This document shows positions 25,001 to 35,094 of a DNA stretch of 64,000 nucleotides, piece after piece. The stretch lies in contig NC_049980.1 in NCBI RefSeq assembly GCF_000003815.2, forward strand, positions 33,930,858 to 33,994,857, given 5' to 3'. The number at the start of each line of letters is the position of its first letter. Within the stretch, counting starts at the first letter, position 1. Made by a program: the position numbers and the translations under genes. This DNA is from Branchiostoma floridae. Lineage: Eukaryota; Chordata; Leptocardii; Amphioxiformes; Branchiostomatidae. Below the pieces are notes generated by a model that worked only from the letters and a program-made list of their open reading frames with translations, did no database searches and was not told the origin of the DNA.

Positions 25001-25144
25001 GAGTTACGTCTCCAGGACGAGTTTTGGAAATTTGAGGAGAGCAGCTACTCCCAGCTGATGCAGCTGATCAACTCTTCCAGCCTGGACCTGCCGAAGGACA
25101 TGTTCGTCGAGTTCGCGCGCAAGATTTACAAGCGGCAGAAATAA
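16013..25144 (+). CDS. FDPS: Farnesyl diphosphate synthase, cytosolic form (10 exons, 357 aa)
   Basis: Condenses DMAPP and GPP with IPP to give farnesyl diphosphate for sterol, dolichol and protein prenylation. Exons: 16000-16165 (ATG 16013), 16922-16986, 17137-17212, 17729-17809, 18631-18753, 20220-20308, 20922-20994, 21510-21587, 21987-22121, 24944-25144. All have GT/AG borders and the phases close; human cytosolic FDPS is 353 aa. The first Asp-rich motif is DDIMD at residues 107-111. The two Phe at 102-103 lie five and four places before it, the pair that limits product to C15. The second Asp-rich motif, DDYLD, is at 247-251, and the C-terminus is [14 protein letters not shown] signals follow at 25162 and 25172. 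Several introns carry partial copies of exon ends, and exon 11 heads a six-copy tandem array. Confidence 0.96.
16330..16530. repeat. CT-rich low-complexity tract in an FDPS intron
   Basis: About 200 nt of TCTC/CCCT-rich sequence on the plus strand. The frame across it is an artefact of composition. Confidence 0.8.
18770..19614 (+). mobile_element. Truncated LINE with 3' end in FDPS intron 7
   Basis: The frame 19060-19482 carries the C-terminal LINE region: [20 protein letters not shown], then CERTCKQC...HFMSNC, a Cys/His knuckle. The element ends in a short AATAAAACTTGTAA tail at 19614. The left limit is not certain. It is flanked by the two copies of the exon 7 end. Confidence 0.75.
19615..19655 (+). 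pseudogene. Relic copy of the FDPS exon 7 3' end
   Basis: 41 nt identical at 36 positions to the end of exon 7 and its donor (18723-18763). In the relic the donor GGGGTAAGG reads GGGATAATG, so the splice site is dead. It directly follows the AATAAAACTTGTAA tail of a LINE fragment. The pair of copies therefore brackets that insertion and could be an unusually long target-site duplication. Confidence 0.7.
20460..20780. repeat. (TG)n microsatellite, about 320 bp
   Basis: Long TG run with GAGTGTG and TCTGTG interruptions in FDPS intron 8. It creates apparent frames of alternating His/Thr or Cys/Val, which are not genes. Confidence 0.97.
20872..20896 (+). pseudogene. Relic copy of the FDPS exon 9 start, upstream of exon 9
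   Basis: CAATGTCATAGTGAAGTACA at 20872-20891 repeats, with one change, the start of exon 9 (20925-20950), just before the polypyrimidine tract of the real acceptor. It is a short local duplication without its own acceptor. Confidence 0.55.
21075..21111 (+). pseudogene. Relic copy of the FDPS exon 9 3' end and donor
   Basis: Repeats 20985-21021 (end of exon 9, donor and about 27 nt of intron) about 90 nt downstream with several changes. The donor TACATG|GTGAGG has become TACATG|ATAAGA. A repeated AAGAATTCTTA-like stretch downstream suggests that the whole unit of about 90 nt was duplicated. Confidence 0.6.
21660..21925. repeat. Tandem duplication, 127-bp unit, in an FDPS intron
   Basis: TTTAGATAGTCCAAT occurs at 21701 and 21828. 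Both are followed by CAAGACAAGAGATTTCCAGT. Confidence 0.8.
22025..22800 (+). repeat. Six-copy tandem array of FDPS exon 11 3' part plus 5' splice site
   Basis: Copy 1 is the 3' part of the real exon 11. Copies 2-6 repeat about 95 nt of coding sequence, the donor CAG|GTTTGT and a (GTTT)n run. The exon-like parts end at 22121, 22251, 22373, 22511, 22649 and 22775; units are 122-138 bp. Every copy still reads [16 protein letters not shown] in one frame without a stop, with only Asp/Glu or Ala/Thr changes in the remainder. Copies 2-6 lack a recognisable acceptor, so they should normally be removed with intron 11. The end of copy 6 (CGGACTACACTACAG) is identical to copy 1 and unlike copies 2-5, as expected if the array grew from the inside. 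Confidence 0.9.
23062..23134. repeat. Perfect 32-bp hairpin in FDPS intron 11
   Basis: Arms 23062-23093 and 23103-23134 are perfect complements (ATGGAAATCCCAAAAAGC...), separated by a 9-nt loop. CATGATTAA flanks both sides (23051-23059, 23132-23140). It may be a very young palindromic insertion, a small-RNA precursor or an assembly artefact. Confidence 0.85.
23431..24150. repeat. Tandem repeat, about 170-bp unit, four copies, in FDPS intron 11
   Basis: Copies begin with AGCTATTTA.CCAATATC near 23431, 23604, 23773 and 23936 and share TTTTGATCAGTGGAAAT. Moderately diverged; non-coding. Confidence 0.8.
24150..24362. mobile_element. 213-bp MITE with 15-bp terminal inverted repeats
   Basis: AATACTGTAAATGCA (24150-24164) and its exact complement (24348-24362) bound the element. 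The interior has GCGGTGGTTTTAAG repeats. A related, degraded sequence lies at 31805-31915. Confidence 0.8.
24676..24765 (+). other. tRNA-like sequence, probably SINE head or tRNA pseudogene
   Basis: An A-box-like TGGCCGAGCAGTCC and a B box GGTTCGAACCC are present, and the T-arm GTGGG/CCCAC pairs fully. The acceptor ends (GCTTGCG against TTGTAAC) do not pair and the anticodon arm is unclear. It is followed by a T run. A functional tRNA is unlikely. Confidence 0.5.
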
Positions 25145-25179
25145 TAGTTTTATTTACTTGTAATAAACAACAATAAACA

Positions 25180-25257
25180 ACAACTCCTCCCACCAGGACC
25201 TGCCCAAGGACATGTTTGTCGAGTTTGCACGCAAGATTTACAAGCGGCAGAAATAAA
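25180..25257 (+). pseudogene. Partial copy of the FDPS C-terminal coding end
   Basis: About 70 nt that match the last part of exon 12 (25070-25144) follow only 35 nt after the real stop. The copy would encode [19 protein letters not shown] and a stop, exactly as in the gene. Within that part all differences are synonymous (for example CCG/CCC, TTC/TTT, GCG/GCA). It lies in the 3' UTR and has no exon signals of its own except a weak CACCAG just before it. Confidence 0.8.
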
Positions 25258-26134
25258 AGTTTTAGTCTGGTTACACAAAATGCGAGCAGATGTTATTTTC
25301 TCTGTCATTCATGTAAAGATTTGGTCTTTTTTTTTTGGAAAACCTCTATCAGTGTTGGACAAGTTTTCTACTGTTCATGTGTCGTATTGGGCAAGCAATA
25401 AAAATATTACTTGCCCAAACCAATTTTCACTTTCTTGAAGTTTATAGGACATTTTTCTGTGTATTTTCACTTCCAGCAATGAAATTCTTTCATTATTGGC
25501 TCTATTTTTCTGTGTTGTACTTGATGCCATGACTATGAAATGTAACTAGTATTAAAGTCTTAGCCTTAAAAAATCTTACTTGCCCGATCGGGTAAGTGTG
25601 GTAGGACATGCGCTTGCCAGATCGGCACTTTCGCTTGGCCAGGACTAGTGGACAAGTTTAACCCAACCCAGCATCAAAAATTGCACAAAGCTATGTTTTC
25701 AGAAAATATCAAATGTTTATATGAATGACAGAGGAAATTTCATTCCGCCGGATGCTTAAAGATTTCATGCAAAATTTATGACAGTCTTTGTATACAGGTT
25801 GTTGTAAATGTATTTAAGACTAAGTCCAAAAGTGGAGCTAGAAAAAATTGATCTTGATATTAAAAAGCAATTGTCTGTATCGATTTACTTAGGGGTAATT
25901 TTAGTGTAACTTTGATGTTATGTAATTAAGTTATGATTATAACAGTTTTTATCAGTATGAACAGAAAAGCCAGCAACATAGATGTACTTTCAAATGCTAT
26001 ATCGGGTGTACGTAAAATTTATTCAATGTAAAAGAAAATTAAAATGAACCATAGTTAATACAAGTAATGTCTCCTTGTACTTTGTGAATGGATTTTGACA
26101 GTGGTATTCTGTTGTACCCACCCCCCTCCATTTT

Positions 26135-27215
26135 TACCTCCATGAAAAAATGGAGGTATAGTTTTGAGTGTGTCTGTGTGTGTGTGTGTGTCTGTCTGTG
26201 TGTCCGCATATTGTGGTCAGCATAACTTGAGAATCTCTTGATGGACTACGATGATATTTGGTATGTGGGTAGGGGTTGGGAAGACAAAGGTCAAGGTCAA
26301 TTTTGGGCCCCCTGGTGTGTGACCTTGGTACTGCAGCGCAACTTCCGGTTTTGCTATCTCGGTGTTCTGAACATGCTATGGTCAAGATTTTTAAGTATTA
26401 GATAGCTCTTGTGCTTGGGAAAAAATGACATAAGTTTGGGCCCCCTAGCGTCTAGTTTTGGGATAGCAGGGGCATTTTTGTCAAAAACTTCTGACGAGGA
26501 TAACTCAAGAAGGGAATAACGGATTTTCGTGATTTTTGGTATGTAGGTACCTTAGACAATGTTGTACAAGATAAAATACTAATTATGCAAAATAGGAGTA
26601 CATTTGCATAATTAATGAGAATATTCTATCATAGCAGTTTTTTCAATGTATCTCTTGTCCCGTACGTGATATGGTCGTGACATTTGGGTGGTAGATAGCT
26701 TTTAGCGTCATGACAAAGTGGGGCAAGTTTCAGTCCCCTAACATTCAATTGTGGAACTGCAGGGGCGTTTTTGTCAAGACACTCCAAAGAGGATAACTGC
26801 AGAAAGGAACGACGGATTGCCTGCATTTTAGGCATGCAGGTAGCTTAGGCAAAGATGTTCATAATGATATACATGTTATGCAAATGATGACTGAATTTGC
26901 ATAATTAATGAGGAAATTGTACAGTTCCATTGTTTTCAATAACTGGACCTCAATACATGTAACACATGTTAATTATGATAGGTGGAATATAAGCAGATAC
27001 CAAATATGGTAATTAGGAACTTATTTGCATAATTTATGTAAAAATTGCAAAACCTCTTTATGATTAATAATGGGAATTTTATAATTGTGACATGTGAACG
27101 TTAGTCAATGATTAACAACACCATGCATACATTATGTTAATGTCTTAGTCAATTGCATGAAATTTACGAAAGCTTTAAATTTTCATGGAGGTATGAGGTC
27201 GCCGAACTCTAGTTG
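26135..27215. mobile_element. Interspersed repeat bounded by TACCTCCAT/ATGGAGGTA
   Basis: Begins with a small hairpin (TACCTCCATGAAAAAATGGA) and TGTG/TCTG repeats, and ends with CATGGAGGTATGAGGTCGCC. The interior holds diverged sub-repeats (GGATAACTCAAGAAGGGAAT at 26500, a similar one at 26790). No coding capacity is seen. Confidence 0.55.
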
Positions 27216-27374
27216 CAAACAGTTTGTTGTATCTCCTGGAATCAAGTACTAGTAACATCAGGTCTAACAGTACAATTTTTCACATACAAGTAGGTGCTTT
27301 TAAAACATAACACAGGACAGTGGACCTACAAGTTGCCTTAAAACTTAAATGTCTAACCTCCCTATACCTGGCAA

Positions 27375-27760
27375 CACCTGAGAAAGGTGTGCACAAGTGT
27401 GTGGAGGGCGTTCAGCACCAAGGACAGGCATCATTCCTGTACAGAAGAATCTAACAATGGAGATAGTCTATACCATACCAGTTTGTGATTTTATAAGGCA
27501 AAACATACACTGGACAGTTGAATTCTATTGTAACGCCCCGAGAAAGTGTGTTCCAGTGGGTGGACGGCGTTCAGCACCAAGGACAGGCATTGCTGTATAA
27601 ATGAAGACACCTGACAAATGGAAAAAGTCTTTACCACTTTGTGCTTTTATAAGCCCAAACATGCATATGACAGTTGAATTCTATTTTACTGTCCCGGGAA
27701 AGTGTGTTCCAGTGAGTGGACGGTGTTCAGCACCAAGGACAGATCCTACCTATACAGAAG
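27375..27760. promoter_or_regulatory. Three tandem copies of an RE1/NRSE-like element
   Basis: Tandem units of 156-159 bp each contain TTCAGCACCAAGGACAG, at 27411-27427, 27570-27586 and 27726-27742. This fits the vertebrate REST/NRSF site consensus NTYAGMRCCNNRGMSAG at all 17 positions in all three copies, while surrounding sequence differs more. Binding in this species is inference. The array has no coding sequence. Confidence 0.6.
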
Positions 27761-27941
27761 ACAGTTTATGAATGTTAGCAGCCTATCGGATGCAGCAGGC
27801 GTGCTGCTGTAGCATAGTAGAGGGTCGTTTCGCTGGTAATGGGTGTCGTTTTCACAACCCAGCCCCTTAAATCAATCTTTCTCCAGTAAACCTCTGCCGT
27901 TAATATCAACAACTTAAAGGTCTTTCGTTTTTTTACAACTT

Positions 27942-28080
27942 AGGCCGTTATGATTTGATTATATGGATGATATCCTCTGGGAACCCAAAATTGATGCCAG
28001 CGTGCAAAAAAAATTGTAAAACAAGATTTGGAGTCTGCAGTTGATGTCATCCATGAATTCTACTTGCTGTGGCCTAATGT
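27942..28080. mobile_element. Short MITE copy, TTAGGCC...GGCCTAA ends
   Basis: Starts TTAGGCCGTTATGATTTGAT, runs into ATTATATGGATGATATCC, and ends GATGTCATCCAT...GGCCTAA. It is related to the longer element at 49881-50299. Confidence 0.55.
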
Positions 28081-28396
28081 TAGGAATTATAATCTCAATG
28101 GCATTAAGTCAAATGATGAAGCCACTGACAAAAGATAGTGGATGCTAGCCGAAGCGTCTGACCGTTTCCAGAACCATATCCAGTTACTCGAGTAAGCGTT
28201 ATCTTGCATATCAAATGGCGACATGCTGTAAATGTGCGTAAATCATTTTAAGAGCACTTCTTTATCACATCAAGCGGTCCGCGGAAGGATGTACATTTTT
28301 ATTGATACTTACACTAAACAGTGACGGTGGCGGTGCGAAAGCGATAGAAATAAAACTGTACTTTCTTTTATATTCAACCCACAACACCGTTTCAAC

Positions 28397-28579
28397 ATGC
28401 AAGGAACCTTCCAGGCAAGAAGACAGATGGGGAGGCAACGGAGAAGATTGGAGAATGATGTGAGAGACTGGAATGGAATGGCAATAATAAAACAGACAAC
28501 CGGAGAAAACTGGAGAAATCTGGTTCCCACATCTGGTGCCCCAGCGGTCAAAAATGATGAGATTAAGAGATGGATGAGA
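28397..28579 (+). mobile_element. LINE C-terminal remnant
   Basis: The frame reads GRQRRRLENDVRDWNGM and ENWRNLV. This is the typical end of reverse-transcriptase ORFs of animal LINEs. Truncated. Confidence 0.65.
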
Positions 28580-29068
28580 TGAAAACGCGTGTGAACCTCG
28601 AAGAACCCTGAAAGGCTGAATGCAAAATGACTTCAGAACGCATTAAAGGAAACGGGATGGTTTTCAAACTAACCACAGGTATAATCACATCTATGTTCTT
28701 CCCCTGCTGATTGATTACCCAGTCCTTTTTCAGGTTCGTGAATTTATTTTCGCGTGTATAAAAGGCGGAAGAAGCCGGAAATGATGCTTACATGTATGTT
28801 GAATTTTTTGTATATCATTGGTGAAACAATTCTGTCGTACAGCAGGAATACAATTTGAAACGCATATTCGCGGCGTCAAGAAGCGAGAATAAAATGGAAC
28901 CACCACAACCATTTCAAGATTTATAGTAGCGTTTCTGAAACCGGTTTTACAGCCATCAATTGAGTCTGCATAAAGCAAAAGCGAGCGATGACAATGATTA
29001 GAGATTCTATGCGGAGAAGATGCCACCGCTGTAGCGTACTTCAGAGAATTGCGACATACTGCGCGTTT

Positions 29069-29260
29069 CTACTCTCCAAGCAGAGGTTAGTCTCCGGCTG
29101 TTTTTTTAGTCGTTTTTATCGGGCTTTCTATTTCGTCATTTTTTTTGAAGTAGTTTAGGTTTTGACACAGCAAGATAAAATACAAAATAGAAAGCCCGAT
29201 AAAAAGGACTAAAAAACGTTTAAAAAAACAGCCTGAGCCTAACCTCTGCTTGGAGAGTAG
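29069..29260. mobile_element. 192-bp MITE with CTACTCTCCAAGCAGAGGTTAG ends
   Basis: The terminal inverted repeats are 22 bp but the near-perfect hairpin continues inward (AGCCCGATAAAAA/GGGCTTTC). CGCGTTT at 29062-29068 and 29261-29267 is a 7-bp target-site duplication. A much shorter relative with the same ends lies at 50641-50688. Confidence 0.85.
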
Positions 29261-29953
29261 CGCGTTTCCTCTTCCACAAGACGGCGATTCCCGAGCGACT
29301 GTGCAGCGATCAAACCTGGATGTGCCTCTTCATATCATAATGAGAATACGATACATACATAAATTTGCTCAGCCGCAGCCTTGTTTTCACCTTCCTCAGC
29401 GGACTTCAGACCAAGGATGTGAGGGTCCTTGCTCCTACCCCCGAGGGGTTCCCCCTACCCCTGAGGGGTTCCTCCTACCCCTGAGGAGTTCCTCCTGCCC
29501 CTGAGGGGTTCCTCCAAATCCCAATAAACAATATATACGTAACGCAATCGGCCACTCAAATCAAATGCAACTTTGACAACTGTGTTCTTCATTTTATGGT
29601 AAAAAAATGCTTTATATGGTAAAAAAATGCTTTAAGTGTCATGCGAAATTGAACTGTGTTTATATCTGTAACATTGTAACTCGTTGTAAGTAAAACGTAT
29701 TTCAGTTGCAAGACTGCAAGGTTTTACAGGAAATAATAAACCATTCATTCATCCAAGCAGCACTTCAGCGATGAGTAACAGCCTCCTTCCTGCTGGCCGT
29801 AAATTCACGTGCAGAAAACAATCCCGAAAGGACACGGGGAGTTAGTGTGAGAGATCAGAGGAGACACGCATAAAAACGGTACCCTTTTACAGACAGGATG
29901 ACGACAATGACACAACAAATGGATTGCGACTATCGCAAGGTCTCCTACATCTA

Positions 29954-30116
29954 TAGTCTCCAAGCAGACCCTATGGTGCCTTAGAAATAGTATCAAAGCT
30001 GGCAAGGGACTTAGTATAGCGGCTCCGGTGCCCGTTTGACTCCCTTTGGCCGGCTATACTCCTTTGCCAGCTTTGATACTATCTCTTTAGGCACAGAAGG
30101 GTCTGCTTGAAGACTA
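29954..30116. mobile_element. 163-bp MITE with TAGTCTYCAAGCAGACCC ends
   Basis: Arms of about 50 bp on each side pair with few mismatches. ACATCTA at 29947-29953 and 30117-30123 is a 7-bp target-site duplication. The TCTCCAAGCAG core is shared with the element at 29069, suggesting one superfamily. Confidence 0.85.
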
Positions 30117-30574
30117 ACATCTATACATAATGCTAGTTCACCTTTATCCACGGGGTAAACCGTTTTCAAATTACGAAGGGGGGGGGGGGGGCAGATGAGT
30201 CCCCCAGGCAAGGGAATGCCAAAAAAACCCAGTCTGGATAGGGTTAAGAGCAGAGCACTTCGGAATCTCAAGTCGACGGATGGTGGTTTCAAATTGTCAA
30301 ATGATGCAATTTGAAACCATTAGATACCTTGTTTTTAAAATCAATGAATATAGGTTATCCCGCGAATAATGGTGAAGTAGCATTACAAACAATAGGATAC
30401 AATGAATTAAATAGTTACATACAAGTAACTGTTATATGAATAAATCAACATGCTGAGTTTAAGTTGGTTCCGTGGGCTAGAAATGCCTTGACATGCAGGT
30501 TTTTTACCTAGCTATTTGCACACATGGGGGTTATATGTAATGTTCACAGTATGGGTTATATGTAATGTTCCACG

Positions 30575-30905
30575 CTATGTTACGTAATGAGCTATTCCCA
30601 TTTCTCGAATCCAGTACAGCAGATTTCAAGAGACTCGATGCTACAGACAGATTTGTATATATCTTTTCAGATGACACGACTTCCATAATGCAAAGATAGG
30701 CAAATATATCAAAGATTGCTTGGCTATTAGAAAGAATAATGAAACTCATGATGAGCCCAACTCGATTGTAACACTATATCAAAGACTTGTGTTATCCCTT
30801 CTTGTTATGTTAATTAGGATGTTAAGTCTTATTCTATACATCTATTTTGTACCTTTTGTAATATTCGTTGCCATACAATGTCGTGCAATAAAGTTCAATC
30901 ATTCA
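30575..30905 (+). mobile_element. LINE 3' end, copy 1
   Basis: Aligns with 39865-40270 (shared TTYAAGAGACTC, GATACAGACAGATTTG-like stretches, then GCTTGG/TTGT...AAAGAATAATGAAACTCAT). It ends at GCAATAAAGTTCAATCATTC. Frames are broken. Confidence 0.7.
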
Positions 30906-31482
30906 TTGTGTTCCTAGAAAGTAATTCAACCTATCTGTAGGATGGCATGTATCTCATAATTGTGAATAACCAGAAAGAATAATGAGCAGCTTTGTTCATT
31001 TATCATCATATCGTGAAGAATCCATGCTGAAATGACTTTGTCCTGAATGATGTAGAGAGGAGTAATATCCTGCATGCATTATTGAACATGAAGTATTAAG
31101 GTAATCCCTCCGAACTGCGGGGGACGAATTGGAAACATTTATTTCTTAAGGCACAGTATAAGTATATGTATGCATCTTACCACATGGCATCTTGTGTATG
31201 CAATAGAAATGATATCATTTCCAAAATTGTCTGCTACTAATATTTCTGTACAGGGCCAAATAAAGCAGCTAGAAAACCTAAAATTTTGTTACTTCTTCCC
31301 GAGCACAATGGCACTAGAAAAACGTGACAACGGCTTAAACACGAGATAGAAAAAACGGCCGTTTTGCTTCAGTACCAAGGAAACCCGCCAGGTGGCTCAA
31401 TCGTGTCTCTGATATGACAGGACCTATTTACACACCAAATATCATGACACTCCATCACTTAATTTGCGTTACGATGTTCAAC

Positions 31483-31575
31483 TCTCATAACTCCACCGGG
31501 TGCCATAATACCGCCACAACAGAAAACGTTCTTATGGAGGCCTTCTTAAGATTGTCTTGAACATTACAATATATT
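31483..31575. mobile_element. Half copy of the 227-bp MITE family
   Basis: One arm only: CATAACTCCACCGGGTGCCA, CCGCCACAACAGAAAACGTT and AAGATTGTCTTGAACA. A second half copy with CTCCACCGGGTACCTTAAGA lies at 40970-41045. Confidence 0.65.
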
Positions 31576-31929
31576 AAATGTATAAACCTCGGAATCAGTG
31601 GTGCTGCATTGTTAATCTCTTTTTAAAAATCACTTTGAATTCATGTATTTTTCTCATGGCGATGGAAATATAAGAGTTGATACATACAAAAACGCTGCTA
31701 AAAACGGAACCATCTTTGCGAAGGTGACAATATGTTTCCGGGGACTCCATTTCGTAGTAGGGAGTAAAATGGATTGTTTGTACTGGCCCTGAATTTGCGT
31801 TTGAAATTACTATGCTGGGTTTACTGTATATATGTTAATGTTCGCAGTGGTTACCGCTAAAAACGCCGAAATGATGATAAAACCACCGCGAAAACTTCCG
31901 ATTTTACGGTATGTTTGAATCGTGATTGA

Positions 31930-32290
31930 CAGCCAGCCAAGTGACGGTTAGGGCAAACTGTATGGCGTCATACGTCATCCTCCCAGAATCCACCAGTCAC
32001 GTCACTAATGCAAAAATAGCCCCAGAGCGGGCGGGAATCCCGGCAGTGATCGCTGACGTAGCAAATTTGTTCCATCAGCGCAAACTGCCGGGCTTTAGTG
32101 TGACAGCAAATTGGCCTTGTCAGCAATCATGTTCGTCCGTCTCCCGGAGAGCCGGGTGCAGCAAGCTGCGCTTCCTGTGTGGCCTGTACGGGGCTGGAGG
32201 AGGTTCCGGGTCCGCGAACAAGTCGATGAAAAATGGGTTTTCATTTAACAAAAACGTCCGCGGTCTGTGCTTAACTTGTTAGCGTGATGG
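31930..32290. promoter_or_regulatory. GC-rich island with CRE-like sites
   Basis: In an AT-rich desert this segment holds TACGTCAT, CACGTCAC, TGACGTAG and an octamer-like ATGCAAAA within about 120 nt. Short frames cross it on the plus strand but match nothing known. A distal promoter or enhancer is possible; function is inferred from motif density only. Confidence 0.3.
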
Positions 32291-33299
32291 TCGCTTATTG
32301 ATCCGGGGCCCAGAAATGACGCGAAAAAGGTCTTTGAGTAACGTGTGCAGAAGGGGCATCATGGGGGTTTGTGGTATACTGGTCAAACATCTTGAATATA
32401 CGGATCACTTATTGATACACAACTTTATAGTGCGTTGATGACGGTTTTACATCCTCGTAGTAAGATATGAAATATAAAAGCTGCTCAAGCTGCAGTCAGC
32501 ATCTGAATAGAGTTGTGAACGTTCGAACATGTCCAGCCCCTGACAAAAGGTAGTGGATGCTATCTTAAAAGTCTGAGCATTTACAATCCTATCAAGTTGC
32601 ATTCTTCAGGTGGACTCTGCTTTGTTTTTGCACATATTTAGTAATCAGAATTTGCAAAATTATAAAGGCAATACCACTGTGCAATTGAGATCAGAAGCGT
32701 GATACTGATAGCTTGTAACTTGGTAAACATTCATCTATCAAATCAACAACTGTTTTGTCTCCTCATCCCTTTATTAGAATGGAAAGGTGGAATAAACTAT
32801 GATGCAACTGATAATCTCAACGTACGTCCTTAATGAAAACCTATCTTTAACCACATTTTAATGCTTGTGTAAAGGTTCCATCTTTAAGCTAGTGAAGAGA
32901 CAAAACATTTAGGGAGCCTTGGGGATTTTATAAAGATCGAATCCCCGATGATGCAGACAAATGGCTGTGTGTTTGTGTTGTAAAACTCATTTGTCGAACA
33001 AACTATAACATGCAATATGTGGTAATGGTAAAATGGTTTATGTTTTTATCTCTGACAGCCCATTGGTGACCCGAAAGCCGGATTAACAAGCTTATTTACT
33101 TACCAGTTATACAATTGAATGTACATGAACACAGGAAGGTATATTTACAACAATAGGTGAGCTAAACATACATAGCGTACATACATGGCATTGTTAGCTT
33201 CTCCGTTCGCTTCTTTGTAATCTCACATGACTGTGTGGATGTGGGAACATCTAATATTTGTTATGAAGATATCCATCGCCCCCATGTGTAGCCTCCTCC

Positions 33300-33518
33300 A
33301 CCAGCTTGGTCCCCCCGTTGCTGCCAGTGCACCACCACAGGAGAGGCTCTGCTCGGGTACAGGCGCGACTCCGGCACCATCCAGACCACGGCTCGCGGCG
33401 CCACCTCAGCTCGGACCTGCACATTCGGACACCTCAGGGCGGATGGGGAGCAGTAGAGCCACCAGGACCAGGCAATCCTAGTCTGTACCGAACCCGGGAC
33501 ACGAACAGAACCAAGGTA
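33300..33518 (+). other. GC-rich exon-like segment
   Basis: It starts after CTCCTCCACCAG and ends at a good donor, ACCAAG|GTAAAG (33518). It contrasts sharply with the AT-rich surroundings. It could be a 5' UTR exon of the small gene at 43.57 kb, the next plus-strand acceptor seen. Frames across it resemble nothing known. Confidence 0.25.
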
Positions 33519-33829
33519 AAGCTTTCCGTGTCTTCCTTTCTTCTGAATTCTTGGTGGTATGTTGATGAGGAGGTCCTGAATCCTGTGGCGCTGCGGATTT
33601 GCCGCAGTGGTATCGGGAAAACTGGCAGAACGGAAGTCGCGATGACAGCCTCCAATTTGTTTGAAGCCTGAATTCTATAAGATTCTACAGTCACGGAACA
33701 GCCTTAGGAACCAAATTAAGCTATTCAATGTAATCTGATTTGTTCCATTTTACCAGTTTATCACATTCAGGTCCTTGACCCGTATTTCAGGTGCCCCTAG
33801 ATACACAAAGAGATATTTTGGAGCATTCA

Positions 33830-34345
33830 AACAAATAGTCCAATCTTGTTATACAAACAACAAACCTTCTGACAACTGTAGAATGATATTGCAGTTGTTT
33901 CTTGCTGTTCTTGGTATGCCGTTCATTCGCCGCTAGGTTTTTTTATGGTGGGTATACGTGTAAAGTATGGGCAGGGTCTTTACAACATAGCACTTAACAA
34001 TAGAATATAACCCACCCTTATTTTACATACAACAAACCCTATTGTATCGGCACTGTAGAGTGTCAGGTTGTTGCTTGCCTGTACCACTGATATTTCGTTC
34101 TAGGCAGGTGATGTTGTTTATAAATGTGAAATATTGGTGGGGGTTATTACAACAGAGCACTCAACAATAGAATATGCCCACCCTTATTTTACATACAACA
34201 AACACCATCGTATCGGCACTATAGAGTGGTATTGCGTCAGGTTGTTTGTTGCCTGGCGGTACCACTGATATTTCTTTCTGGCGTCGTTGTAAGTGATATT
34301 GGTTACATGACATATATATTTGAAATGTGGGCTGGGTCTTTACAA
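33830..34345. repeat. Tandem repeat, about 170-bp unit, almost three copies
   Basis: TTTTACATACAACAAAC occurs at 34021 and 34187 and a diverged form at about 33850. All are followed by a GTAGAGTG-type stretch and TGATATTTCKTTCT. Confidence 0.7.
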
Positions 34346-34795
34346 GAGAGCACAGGGCCTCAAATTTATTTTTCTTAAGACATGTTTACAAACGCTTCAA
34401 GACGTTTTCACTTTCTGCAAGGCGCCGAGAAAATGATTCAACAGGAGAGTACAAACATGACGTCAGAAATCGGCATCTATATCTGTGACGCCATGCAAGA
34501 TATACCAGCGATTCCTTCTGGCAACATCAAAGACATAAAGAAGCTAGCGTCCTTTAGCGTATTTATTTAGTGCTGGGTAAGACAGTGACATAAACATCAC
34601 AGCTTGGATGCCCCATCTCTGTATGAAGATGTTTTATTTCTATTTTACTCACATTCATTTGTTGAGTATTAAACAACATTTGCTTATGTGCGTCTTCTGC
34701 CCAAATAACATAGAAGAAGAGATCATCTCGCACACGACAGTCGGAATTAACAAAGGAGACTGAAAATTACCACAGTAACATAATGTAAGCGTATG

Positions 34796-35022
34796 TAACA
34801 TACATTCGCATAATTCCACCAGGTGTCATTATACCGCCACTTCAAAAAACGTTGCTATAGAGGCGTTCCCAAGATTGTCTTCAACACCTAAATATCTTAA
34901 TTGTATTACATGTAGGATATTTAACATTCGGTGTTCAAGACAATCTAGGGAAGACATCTATACTAACGTTTCTTGAGGTGGCGGCATTATAGCACCTGGT
35001 GGAATTATGATAGTCGATGTTA
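34796..35022. mobile_element. 227-bp MITE, copy 1
   Basis: Ends TAACATAC...ATAATTCCACCAGGTG and CACCTGGTGGAATTATGATA, with long imperfect inverted arms. Identical in length to 47758-47984. Partial copies lie at 31483-31575 and 40970-41045. Confidence 0.85.
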
Positions 35023-35094
35023 GATATCGATGAACCGGAATAGGGATTGTCAATACGTTTTATTATTTTATTTCAATTTCAATTCACTTAATCA

